54,049 nt of DNA from CAZHEV01 sp964531335 [NCBI: uncultured bacterium] (GTDB taxonomy: Bacteria > Eisenbacteria > RBG-16-71-46 > CAZHEV01). Positions 36,786 through 45,374 of the stretch are shown one piece after another (position 1 is the first letter of the stretch; each line of letters begins with the position of its first letter). The position numbers and the translations under genes are program-made. Under the pieces are notes generated by a model that saw nothing but the letters and a program-made list of their open reading frames with translations, was not told the origin of the DNA and made no database searches. The stretch lies in assembly GCA_964531335.1 (NCBI GenBank), contig CAZHEV010000001.1, positions 309,086 to 363,134 of the forward strand. The letters run 5' to 3'.

Positions 36786-36912
36786 GCCGTCAGAAAAACG
36801 CCCTCGGCCAGTCGCCCCCTCCGCCACGGAGCGTGATGTCTGCCCTGGTGCTTCACGGCAACATGCTTTCCGTTCAGCATGGCAAGCGGATAAGCCAAGC
36901 CGCATAAATGAC

Positions 36913-36941
36913 TTGAAATAGCCGGCCTCAGGCATTATAAT
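36913..36941 (+). promoter_or_regulatory. Near-consensus sigma70 promoter for the second glycosidase gene
   Basis: TTGAAA, 17 bases, then TATAAT: a perfect -10 box and a 5 of 6 -35 box. It lies about 185 bases before the ATG at 37128, which leaves a long 5' leader. This is the best promoter match seen in the window. Confidence 0.75.
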
Positions 36942-37127
36942 GGCAATACTTAAACTCAGCTTGCCGGCGTGGACGTCGTTCAGCGTTCAGCCGGGCTCAT
37001 TGTAACCGGGCCTTCGCCGCCAAGACCGTGGGAGGAGCTTTTCCTCGCCGTCGAGAGCCGGCGGGAGGCTCAGGGTTTCCGGCCGCCGAGGACATCGGAC
37101 GGCGTTTTTTTCGTGCCGAGGGCTTCC

Positions 37128-39068
37128 ATGAGATACCACCGGCTGGTTCTTCCAGCGGTTTTGGTTTCAGCCACCCTGCTTGCAATGCCGGTCCCCTGTC
37201 AGGGATGGGACGCCTACCTGATGAAGGCCGTCCCAAAAACGGACGGCGTGATGTTCGGCACCTACCCCAGGGCGGGGAGCGTTACCCCCGTGACCGTTCT
37301 AGAGGACGTAGGCCTGCTGCCGATGCAGAGGGTCTCGTGGGACAGGTGGTCTTGGATAGAGACGAGCCCGGGCGTCTACGACTGGAGCCAGGCCGAGTTC
37401 GGCATACTCACCGAGTCGCACAAGTTCGGCGCCGAGGCCGTGGGCAGCATATACATGGCCAACAAGATCCCGTCCTTCTATCCGCAGGACATAAACAACT
37501 CGACTACCAGGCAGGCGGCGGCCGACTTCCTGAAGGCGTACTACCAGGAGATGGCTAGCCGCCTCGGCAAGATCTACGTGGTCATAGACTACGAGATGCA
37601 GTGGTACGTCTTCGATCAAGAGGGCATCGACCCTATGCAATGGGCCGACTGGTACGTGTATCTGGTGAACGAGGTGAAATCCGTGCTGCCGGACGCCGAG
37701 GTCATCTGCGACGTAATAGCCGACAACCACAACTACTACTTGCCCGGAAGCTGGCTCATGGTCGAGGGCTTCGACTACTACACGGACGATGCCGATCTCA
37801 GGGCATCTTGGATCGTCGCCCACGCGAAGGACGAGATCTACCTGAGGGACCCGGGTTACCTCAGCCCCTACGCGATGAAGGTTGAGTACCACAATGAGAC
37901 CAGCCCCTACTGGACCGGGGTGAAGCGAACCTTCGACACCGTGCAGGACTGGAGTGACTACAGCGAGCTGACCTGCAAGTACATCGGCATGTACGACGAC
38001 GACGACCCCCAGGGAAACTCGGGCGAGAAGTTTTACTTGCGCATAAACGACGAGTGGGGCGGCTACATCGACGGCCCCAGGATCTCAAACGCCACGAAGA
38101 CATATGAGTTCACGGATTACTCCATGGACATCTCCTCCTGGCCGAACAGGAGCAACGTACAGAGCGTCGAGGTGCGCCTCGAGCCCGAGGACTACGGAAG
38201 CGGACAGATATACGTGGACAGGCTCAGGCTCGTCGGAGACTGGCTGGGCACGGCCATGAGCGTAAGCGACGCGCTGGGCCTGGATGATTACGGGCGGACG
38301 GCTGCGATCATCCACGATGACATTCAATGGTTCATAGACAATTACTCCGACGGCAAGCCGGTCTACGTCCTGGAGAGCGGGTTCTCCACCTGGGAGGGAA
38401 GCAGCAACAAGGCGCATGGAACCGAGGCGGAGCAGGAGGCCTATTTCGACGCGATCATCACCGACATAATGACCAACTTCACTCCGGAGGTGAAAAGCTA
38501 CCTCCAGTTCATGTACCCGGACGCGGGCACCGGCGATGACATAGAGCACCACTGGGGCCTGGTCACTTACAACAACGGCAGGGAGAAACCCGCCCTGGAC
38601 GTATTCAGACAGGCGATCGATGACTATCCTCCGTATCATATCGTCACACAACTGGACATAACCGGCGATATGCAGGAGGGAGTTCCCAGGTTGTTCACCT
38701 GGACCAGTGGCACGGAGTTCCAGTTTCTGAGGCTGACCGAGACTATCAATTTGGGAACCACGGACTCCGCCTTCCTGACGCTGGACTTTACGAACGATGA
38801 CGGGACGGACTATTACATATTGGAGGCAAACGGCACTTGGAAGCGTTTTTCCACCCCCACCGTCGATGTCACCTCCTACCTCGTGGACGGCCTCAACACC
38901 ATAAATGTCTACTTTCCCCAGGAGTATTGGCCGAGCCGGGCGACAGTCCGAAGCGTAGAGCTTGAAACGACTTCCAGCGTCCCTGCGGCCGGCCGCATAG
39001 GCCTCGCCGCCCTGACCCTGGCGCTTCTCGGCTCATCTCTCATTCTGGCCCTGCGCCGCCTCGGCTGA
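37128..39068 (+). CDS. Secreted glycosidase-like TIM-barrel protein with an inserted jelly-roll module and C-terminal membrane anchor
   Basis: The 646-residue product is a paralogue of the protein at 31874. It has a signal peptide (about 1-26), the GH-A-like barrel with Glu156 (IDYEMQWY) and Glu416 (YVLESGFST), and a beta-sandwich. Residues about 211-373 are a jelly-roll module set into a loop of the barrel. Without it the second Glu falls at 253, exactly as in the paralogue. The C-terminus (SSVPAAGRIGLAALTLALL, one hydrophobic helix, then ALRRLG) resembles exosortase-type or IPTL-CTERM sorting tails rather than the FlgD-like domain of its paralogue. GAGGG precedes the ATG; an upstream extension to 36969 lies in promoter sequence. 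Confidence 0.82.
   Translation: MRYHRLVLPAVLVSATLLAMPVPCQGWDAYLMKAVPKTDGVMFGTYPRAGSVTPVTVLEDVGLLPMQRVSWDRWSWIETSPGVYDWSQAEFGILTESHKFGAEAVGSIYMANKIPSFYPQDINNSTTRQAAADFLKAYYQEMASRLGKIYVVIDYEMQWYVFDQEGIDPMQWADWYVYLVNEVKSVLPDAEVICDVIADNHNYYLPGSWLMVEGFDYYTDDADLRASWIVAHAKDEIYLRDPGYLSPYAMKVEYHNETSPYWTGVKRTFDTVQDWSDYSELTCKYIGMYDDDDPQGNSGEKFYLRINDEWGGYIDGPRISNATKTYEFTDYSMDISSWPNRSNVQSVEVRLEPEDYGSGQIYVDRLRLVGDWLGTAMSVSDALGLDDYGRTAAIIHDDIQWFIDNYSDGKPVYVLESGFSTWEGSSNKAHGTEAEQEAYFDAIITDIMTNFTPEVKSYLQFMYPDAGTGDDIEHHWGLVTYNNGREKPALDVFRQAIDDYPPYHIVTQLDITGDMQEGVPRLFTWTSGTEFQFLRLTETINLGTTDSAFLTLDFTNDDGTDYYILEANGTWKRFSTPTVDVTSYLVDGLNTINVYFPQEYWPSRATVRSVELETTSSVPAAGRIGLAALTLALLGSSLILALRRLG
37240..37496 (+). repeat. 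257-bp inverted tract identical to 34007-34263
   Basis: This is the plus-strand partner of the gene-conversion tract. Identity starts at the base after an A-run at 37235-37239 and ends at ATAAAC (37491-37496). Outside it the two genes differ at many positions, although the proteins remain similar. Confidence 0.9.
37757..38245 (+). repeat. 489-bp in-frame module insertion bounded by CTGGCT direct repeats
   Basis: Compared with the paralogue, 163 codons are inserted between CTGGCT at 37751-37756 and a second CTGGCT at 38240-38245. The inserted piece encodes a jelly-roll module whose closest relative here is the first module of the neighbouring protein at 35344-36489. The exact codon count and the short repeats show a clean insertion. 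Confidence 0.85.
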
Positions 39069-39197
39069 CCCCGGCGGCGCACGAAGCCGAAGACAAATCG
39101 GATCCCGCAAAATATGATCCTAACCGGATAGCATGTAATATGTGGACGGTTGCGAGGACAGAACGCGGATCAGCTTGTCCTGGAGGGGGAATCGTAA

Positions 39198-41066
39198 TTG
39201 CGGAGTCTTCTCGCACTCATATCAGCGGTGTTACTCCTGGCTGCGGGCGCCGTGAAGGAGTCACCGGCTTCCGACGCGGCGGACCGGCTCGCCGAGCGGC
39301 TTCGCGATAGAATAGAGGCCGGCGAGGCACTCTCGGAGATAGTGGCGTGCGGGGACGTCGTTTACTGCTCATGCGCCGTTCCCACCTTCTACGAGCGGCG
39401 GGCATTCAAGCCGGCCTGGACCGACGGGAACCGTCCACTGCCGCTTGCCGTCGACATGGTGCGCCTGATATCTCTCGCCGACCGGGAGGGTCTCAACCCG
39501 ACAGACTATCACCTGCGCGCGATTCGCGAATCCATAGAGGCGGCCTCGCGATACGCGCCCGGCCTGCGACCGGACCTGGCGGCGCTGGTCGACCTCGAGC
39601 TCTTGCTCTCCGACGCTTTCATCGTATACGGCTCGCACCTGCTTGCCGGAAGGGTAGATCCTGAGAGCATAGACCCCGAATGGCATGCGAATCGAAGAGA
39701 AAAGGACATACCAAAGGTGCTGGAGGAAGCGATCGAATCCGGGGACCTGGACGCGGCCATAGGCTCGCTCATGCCCTTCTTGGATGAGTACGAGCGGCTC
39801 AAGGACGCGCTCGCCTCCTTCAAGGCCACGCGTGAGCGCGGTGGCTGGCCGCTGATTGGCGGCGACAAGGCGCTCGAGAAGGGGGCGAGGGGCCCCGAGG
39901 TAGCCGCCCTCAGGGCAAGGCTCATGGCCTCGGGCGATCTCGCGGACTCGTCCTCCGGCGCGCCACCGGCAGCCGGTTCGGCGGCGGGCCCGCCCCCTCA
40001 CGAGGCCGCTGACTTTGGGGCAGCTCTGGCGGTCTCCACCGAAAACGCAGCCTCCGGTGCCGTACCTGACTCCTCCGCTGGAACCGCGCGGCAGCCGGCG
40101 GGCCCAGCCCCGGCAGCGGCCATGGCCGGCGTCTTCGACGAGGCCGTAGAGAGCGCCGTCAAGAGGTTTCAGCGTCGGCACGGGCTTCGGGCCGACGGGG
40201 TGGTGGGCCAGGCGACCAGGTCGGCGCTGAACGTGCCCGTTGAGAAGCGCATAGAGCAGATCGAGATAAACATGGAGCGATGCCGCTGGCTCCCGAAGGA
40301 ACTGGGCCCTCGCTACGTTCTAATCAACACGGCCGCCTTCGACTTGAGGATTGTCGAGGACGGGATCGCACGCTGGACCTCGCGCGTAATCGTGGGCCGC
40401 GACTACAGGAGAACGCCCGTTTTCAGCGATGAGATGACATACATCGTCTTTAACCCCTATTGGCACGTGCCCCCCACCATCGCGCTGAAGGACATTCTGC
40501 CCAGCGTGCGAAAGGACCCGACCTACCTCGGCCGGAAGGGGATCAAGGTGATCATGGGGTGGGGAACGGAGACCAGGGAGACAGACCCGGGCACCATTGA
40601 TTGGTCCTCAGTAGGGACAAGCGGGCTGAAGTACAGGTTCAGGCAGGACCCGGGGCCGGAGAACTCCCTGGGACAAATCAAGTTCATGTTTCCCAACAAG
40701 TTTCACATATACCTCCATGACACCCCGGCCAAGGAGCTTTTCGAGAAGCCCGAGCGGGCCTTCAGCTCGGGTTGCATCCGCGTGGAGAAGCCGCTCGAGC
40801 TGGCCGAGTATCTTCTCAGGGGATCGCCGCAATGGAACCGCGGGAGGATACTTGATATACTGAAGACATCAAAAGAACTTACCGTCCCCATGCCCGAGCC
40901 CATACCCGTACACCTCCTCTACTGGACGGCTTCTGTGGACGAAGAAGGCCTGGTCAACTTTCGCCAGGACGTATATCAGAGGGATCAGAGATTGAGAGAC
41001 GCATTGCGAGAGCTGCCTCCGGGCCCGGGCACGCCGCGGCACCGCGTCCACTACTCGGAGTACTGA
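39198..41066 (+). CDS. L,D-transpeptidase of the YcbB/LdtD type
   Basis: L,D-transpeptidases make 3-3 cross-links in peptidoglycan. The 622-residue product has a signal peptide, a scaffold domain (about 60-215), a peptidoglycan-binding helix bundle and a YkuD catalytic domain. The active site reads IYLHDTPAKELFEKPERAF followed by SSGCIRV, with Cys526 as nucleophile. The peptidoglycan-binding repeat is interrupted by about 70 residues of Ala/Pro/Ser-rich sequence (about 245-315), between KGARGPEVAALRARL and VFDEAVESAVKRFQ. The start is TTG with GGAGGGGGA upstream. The next gene begins four bases after its stop. Confidence 0.92.
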   Translation: MRSLLALISAVLLLAAGAVKESPASDAADRLAERLRDRIEAGEALSEIVACGDVVYCSCAVPTFYERRAFKPAWTDGNRPLPLAVDMVRLISLADREGLNPTDYHLRAIRESIEAASRYAPGLRPDLAALVDLELLLSDAFIVYGSHLLAGRVDPESIDPEWHANRREKDIPKVLEEAIESGDLDAAIGSLMPFLDEYERLKDALASFKATRERGGWPLIGGDKALEKGARGPEVAALRARLMASGDLADSSSGAPPAAGSAAGPPPHEAADFGAALAVSTENAASGAVPDSSAGTARQPAGPAPAAAMAGVFDEAVESAVKRFQRRHGLRADGVVGQATRSALNVPVEKRIEQIEINMERCRWLPKELGPRYVLINTAAFDLRIVEDGIARWTSRVIVGRDYRRTPVFSDEMTYIVFNPYWHVPPTIALKDILPSVRKDPTYLGRKGIKVIMGWGTETRETDPGTIDWSSVGTSGLKYRFRQDPGPENSLGQIKFMFPNKFHIYLHDTPAKELFEKPERAFSSGCIRVEKPLELAEYLLRGSPQWNRGRILDILKTSKELTVPMPEPIPVHLLYWTASVDEEGLVNFRQDVYQRDQRLRDALRELPPGPGTPRHRVHYSEY

Positions 41067-41070
41067 CCGT

Positions 41071-42078
41071 ATGAAGAGACTTATACTCACGAACAGCCCG
41101 GCTTTTGCGGCGGCTGTAGCCGGCCTGTTGTTGTGCTTCGGCCTGATATATCACCTCCCGGCCGGCGCTTCGCCGCGCGGCTTCAATCCACAGAGGGCCG
41201 GCTTTTCCGTCGTGGTCAAAGATATCGTCTCCGACCTCGCAGTACTGGGTGTATACGTGCTGCCCGAGGAGATCGTGACGATCGGCGTATCCGGCGCCCC
41301 GGGGCGGGAGTTCCGGCTGGAGTGCTCCTCGGGAACCGTGCTGGGCAAGGAGGCCGGCCGCCGGCGATGGCGCGCCCCCTCCGCGACAGGCCTTTACAGG
41401 GTCACAGTGACACGTCCCGGATGGGCATGCGGCTCGCAGCCACAGTCCGTGGTCCTCAACGTCTTTGTCATGGTCCCCTACGATGAGATGGAGGGGGGCT
41501 CCCTGTGCGGCTACAGGATCGGCCGCTACCCGAGCCCGGCGCCCGGGATTCCGCGCGGATGCGACAGGCCCAGAGGCTTCATCGAGGTCACGGCGGAAAA
41601 CATGAGCGCCAAGCTGTCGCCGCACTTCAGGCTGAGCCAGTTTCTGTGCAAGCAACAGAGCGGGTTTCCCAAGTACGTCCTGCTGGAGGAGAGGCTTCTC
41701 GTTAAGCTCGAGCGGATACTGGAGAAAGCGAACGAGCGCGGCCACGAATGCGATACATTCCACATAATGAGCGGGTACCGCACCCCCCACTACAACTCGC
41801 GACTGGGAAACGTCAAGTACAGCCAGCACCTCTGGGGAAAGGCGGCGGACATATTCATAGACCACTCCCCACGCGACGGCATGATGGACGACTTGGACGG
41901 CAACGGCAAGATAGACGTTCGGGACGCCGCGGTGTTGTACAGGATAGCCAACGAGGTGACCTCTGATCCTTCGAACTCCGATCTGGTAGGCGGTCTCGCG
42001 AAGTACAAGAAGAACTCGGTCCACGGCCCTTTCGTCCATGTGGACGTGAGAGGTCAACGGGCCCGATGGGGCATCTGA
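41071..42078 (+). CDS. M15-family peptidoglycan peptidase (D,D/L,D-carboxypeptidase-like)
   Basis: The 335-residue product has an N-terminal membrane or signal helix, an Ig-like segment (about 40-140) and a C-terminal peptidase M15 domain. Zinc ligands His253, Asp260 and His323 are visible in SQHLWGKAADIFI and VHVDVRG, and SGYRTPHYN is the usual block before them. An EF-hand-like loop (DDLDGNGKIDVRDA) is inserted between the second and third ligands. Such enzymes trim peptide stems of peptidoglycan. With the preceding L,D-transpeptidase, it forms a two-gene wall-remodelling operon; GGAG for this gene lies within the end of the upstream gene. Confidence 0.88.
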   Translation: MKRLILTNSPAFAAAVAGLLLCFGLIYHLPAGASPRGFNPQRAGFSVVVKDIVSDLAVLGVYVLPEEIVTIGVSGAPGREFRLECSSGTVLGKEAGRRRWRAPSATGLYRVTVTRPGWACGSQPQSVVLNVFVMVPYDEMEGGSLCGYRIGRYPSPAPGIPRGCDRPRGFIEVTAENMSAKLSPHFRLSQFLCKQQSGFPKYVLLEERLLVKLERILEKANERGHECDTFHIMSGYRTPHYNSRLGNVKYSQHLWGKAADIFIDHSPRDGMMDDLDGNGKIDVRDAAVLYRIANEVTSDPSNSDLVGGLAKYKKNSVHGPFVHVDVRGQRARWGI

Positions 42079-42135
42079 GGGCGGGGACCTTCTATCGTTT
42101 CACGGGCTCGCAGGCAGGTCCCGGTCGGCCGGCGC

Positions 42136-43917
42136 TCACTCCTCGCTCAGCCTGAGCCTGCAGGCCTTGGTCATCGCTTCCGCGGCGGTCAGCTCCTCTA
42201 CCACGACCAGGTTCGCCCCCGCCTCCTCGGCCGCGCTCTTGCCGGCCAGCATGCTGACCCTCGCCGATATGAAGATATCCGGCGCGATCCTCCTGGCGAC
42301 GGTGCATGCTCGCAGGACGGCCTGATCGTCGGGGATCGTCAGCAGCAGCACATCGGCCCTGCCGATACCGGCGGACTCGAGAACGGCGGCGCTGCCGACG
42401 TCCCCGTAGACGGCGTTCCCCCCCCCGGCGACTATCTTGTTCACGGTAGCCGGGTTCAATTCGATGACCGAGTAAGCCACACCCCCCGCGTTCAGGGTCT
42501 CCGCAATCCTCCGGCCGATCGGACCGAACCCGCCTATTATGGCATATCGCACGCGCGCCCCCGTGGATCCCGGAGCCACCTCCCCAATGGGCAGCACCTC
42601 CTCGCCCGCAGCGCCCGTATCCCGCAACGCGTGAGACCGGACCCAGGGCGGGCCCCCCAGGCCTACGAGCCTGCGCTCCAGATAGAAGGCAATCCTGCTG
42701 AGGAACGGAGTCAACATTATCGAGATGACTATTATCCCGATTACGACGGCTGTTGTCTCCGGGTCGAGAATGCCCTCCTGCCTCGCCGCCTCGAGAAGCA
42801 CGAGGCTGAACTCTCCCGCCTGGGCAAGGCACAGCCCCACCGAGATCGCGACCGCGGCCGTGGCGCCGAGCGCCCAGCACGTGGACCCTATGATCACCCA
42901 CTTGATCACCATGAGAATGCCGCCGCCCAGTATTACGACCCACCACCATTCCACTATCACGCGGGCGTCTAGCTGCATGCCTATGGTCGTGAAGAAAACC
43001 GCCATGAAGAGATCCCGCAAAGGACCTATCTGCGCCATGAGCTGATGCTTGAAAGGGGTGGTCGAGAGAATGAACCCGGCCAGAAACGCGCCCATCTCGA
43101 GGCTGAAACCAAGCGCCTGTGTCGCATACGCCGTGCCCAGGGCGCACGCTATGCCCACGATGAGGAGCGCATCGACGGAGGAGCCCATCACCGCCTCCCG
43201 CAGAAGCCGCGGGAGCACGTGCCTCGCAGCGACGACCAAGGCGGCGAGCCCCACAAGTCGGATCAAGGCTTGGCCCAGCGCGGGGCCGATGCCCCCTGCC
43301 ATACTCCAGGGCATCTCTGCGGAGCTCGCGAGCTCTCCCCTGGCCGCGGCCCAGATGGCTATCGCCGGCAAGGCGGCCAGCATCAAGAGGACCACGAGAT
43401 CCTGGATGACCAGGATCGACAGCGCCAGACGGCCCCCCGCGGAGCGAAGGCGCCGCCGTTCAGCGAAGATCCGCATTACGACCGCGGTGGACGACAGGCC
43501 GAGCGCCATCGAAACGGTAAGGGCCTCCGGCTGCGGCAGCCCCCAGAACCTCACGATAGGCCAAGCGATGACGACGGTCAGGACGCACGAGCCCAGCCCG
43601 GCCGCGACCAGCCGCGCGGCCCCCCGCTTGAGCGCCGAGAGATGAACGTCCAGGCCGATGCCGAAAAGAAGCAGTATTATCGCGAAGTGCGAAATGCCGG
43701 CCAGATTCTCGGGCGAGCGCACGAGACGGGCGGCGTGAGGGCCTATCATGGCGCCCGTGATCAGATAGACAGGTATTCCCACCAGGCGCAACCGCTTTAC
43801 CAGGATCGCGATCACCGCGGCGCTGACCAGGATGACCAGAAGGCTCCTTACGATGGGCACCTGCCCGGGCGCCTCGGCTTCCGCCAGCGCGCTTATGAAT
43901 GTGGGGATCTCTGTCAT
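42136..43917 (-). CDS. CPA2-family monovalent cation:proton antiporter with RCK domain (KefB-like)
   Basis: The 593-residue product has about twelve membrane helices of the Na_H_Exchanger fold (for example HFAIILLLFGIGLDVHLSAL and GFSLEMGAFLAGFILS, the pore region). A cytosolic TrkA_N/RCK domain starts at about residue 465 (YAIIGGFGPIGRRIAETL, a Rossmann nucleotide site). This is the KefB/KefC architecture, which exports potassium in exchange for protons under electrophile stress in E. coli; substrate here is inferred. It stands alone, convergent with the M15 gene. Confidence 0.9.
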   Translation of the reverse strand: MTEIPTFISALAEAEAPGQVPIVRSLLVILVSAAVIAILVKRLRLVGIPVYLITGAMIGPHAARLVRSPENLAGISHFAIILLLFGIGLDVHLSALKRGAARLVAAGLGSCVLTVVIAWPIVRFWGLPQPEALTVSMALGLSSTAVVMRIFAERRRLRSAGGRLALSILVIQDLVVLLMLAALPAIAIWAAARGELASSAEMPWSMAGGIGPALGQALIRLVGLAALVVAARHVLPRLLREAVMGSSVDALLIVGIACALGTAYATQALGFSLEMGAFLAGFILSTTPFKHQLMAQIGPLRDLFMAVFFTTIGMQLDARVIVEWWWVVILGGGILMVIKWVIIGSTCWALGATAAVAISVGLCLAQAGEFSLVLLEAARQEGILDPETTAVVIGIIVISIMLTPFLSRIAFYLERRLVGLGGPPWVRSHALRDTGAAGEEVLPIGEVAPGSTGARVRYAIIGGFGPIGRRIAETLNAGGVAYSVIELNPATVNKIVAGGGNAVYGDVGSAAVLESAGIGRADVLLLTIPDDQAVLRACTVARRIAPDIFISARVSMLAGKSAAEEAGANLVVVEELTAAEAMTKACRLRLSEE

Positions 43918-44015
43918 TTAAGTCTCGCCGGTTTGTGCCGCGCCGGAATGCTCCGCACGGGCTTTCGCCCGCCGTCGGTTGGCAGTATAGCCCTGGATGG
44001 CTTTCGCGCCAACGC

Positions 44016-44978
44016 TCAGACCGCCTCGATTGTCGACGGCGGCTTCGGCGCAATGTTGTACGTGACGCTGACGACCCCGGGCACCTCCTTCAGCATACGC
44101 GCTGCGACCTCTTGGAGGGTCTCGAAGGCCAGCTTCGTGGGGCTCGCGATTCGGGCGTCCACGCTGTCCCAGCACCGTACTTCTATCTGAAGACCGAAGT
44201 CCCTCTTGCCGTCTCGCATTCCGGTCACCCTGTCCTGGTGCAGGATCGCCATGTACTGGAAGGCGCCTGTGTCCTTGAGCAACGTCTCCACGACCGCGGT
44301 GGCCCTGCGCGCTACGTCGATCCTCTCCGGGGTGACCTCGCCTATCACCCGGGCGGCAAGCGCGGGGCCCGGGAACGGGATCCGCTCGAACTGCTCGGCC
44401 GGAAGGCCCAACGCCTCGCCCACCTTCCTCACCCCGTCCTTTCGAATCTGAACGAGCGGCTCGACGATCTTGTAACCGAAAGCCTCCTGCGGGTCGATCC
44501 CCAGTTGCTCGAAGACGTTGTGCTGTCGCTTTATTCCCGCTATCGTCTCGTCCACGTCGGTGAGGATGGTGCCCTGGAGCAGGCACTTGGCCCCGCTCTC
44601 CTTGACCATGCGGCCGAACACTCTCTTGTAGAAGGTCTGCGTTATGGCCTCGCGCTTTTCCTCCGGATCGACCACGCCCTCGAGCGCCGAGAAGAACTCG
44701 TCCCTGGCATCCACCACCTCTACCTCTACGCCGAGACCGTGGAAAAGGCCCGCCACGCGCTCGGGCTCTCCCTCTCGCATCAGCCCGTTCTCGACGAAAA
44801 CCGTCCTGAGCCGGCCCCCCAATGCCCGGTGGCCGAGCATGGTCACGACCGACGAGTCCACGCCGCCCGAAAGGGCGTTTATCGCCGTGCCGTCGCCGAC
44901 TGATTCGGCGATCTCCTTGACCTTGTCCACGATGAACCGCTCCGCGTCCAGATCCTGCGTCTTTATCTCAGTGACCAT
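44016..44978 (-). CDS. guaA: GMP synthase ATP-pyrophosphatase subunit without amidotransferase domain
   Basis: This enzyme adenylates XMP and aminates it to GMP. The 320-residue product begins with the N-type ATP-pyrophosphatase domain (PP-loop LSGGVDSSV, residues 36-44) and ends with the GuaA dimerisation domain (FERIPFPGPALAARVIGEV and APKPPSTIEAV). The glutamine amidotransferase half present in most bacterial GuaA is missing, as in archaeal two-subunit enzymes. A separate class I amidotransferase would supply ammonia; it is not in the window. AAGGAGG lies upstream of the ATG. Confidence 0.9.
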   Translation of the reverse strand: MVTEIKTQDLDAERFIVDKVKEIAESVGDGTAINALSGGVDSSVVTMLGHRALGGRLRTVFVENGLMREGEPERVAGLFHGLGVEVEVVDARDEFFSALEGVVDPEEKREAITQTFYKRVFGRMVKESGAKCLLQGTILTDVDETIAGIKRQHNVFEQLGIDPQEAFGYKIVEPLVQIRKDGVRKVGEALGLPAEQFERIPFPGPALAARVIGEVTPERIDVARRATAVVETLLKDTGAFQYMAILHQDRVTGMRDGKRDFGLQIEVRCWDSVDARIASPTKLAFETLQEVAARMLKEVPGVVSVTYNIAPKPPSTIEAV

Positions 44979-45374
44979 GCCCCTGCCTCCTTCCCGGTGA
45001 TCGTCTTACGACCCGGCGCCCCGACCGATCCAAAAGGCCTTTCCCCATGCAGCCATTCCCTGCGCCCGAAGTCCAGTTGATTCGAGTGATAAGGATTATA
45101 TCAATGTCATCAACGCCGCCTCCAGCCCTCCGCAGCTTCCTACGGACTGGCGGCCGGATGTCTCTTCGACGCTTATGGAGAGCGTCATGCCGCGGTTTTT
45201 TCTCTATGGTCAGCGGCCAGTCCACGTTTAACCTACACGCCGAAGCTCAGCAAGTCGCCGTTCATGCAAACCACGACCCGGAAAGCACGCTCGGAGCGCA
45301 CCGTGATTCGGCTCCTAAGGCCCGGGAGCAACTCGCAGTCCGTCCGGCTACCAGTTGGCGGCGCCGCCGCCGAG
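44979..45374. other. Intergenic stretch, no gene identified
   Basis: Nearly 400 bases upstream of the SatD operator cluster. Short frames lack ribosome binding sites. Composition becomes steadily more AT-rich toward 45370. No tRNA, repeat or terminator was found. Confidence 0.4.

Noticed and set aside
36671-36898. 75-codon minus-strand frame in the divergent promoter region
   Set aside because: It overlaps a strong promoter and a hairpin, is rich in Arg from GC content, and has no ribosome binding site.
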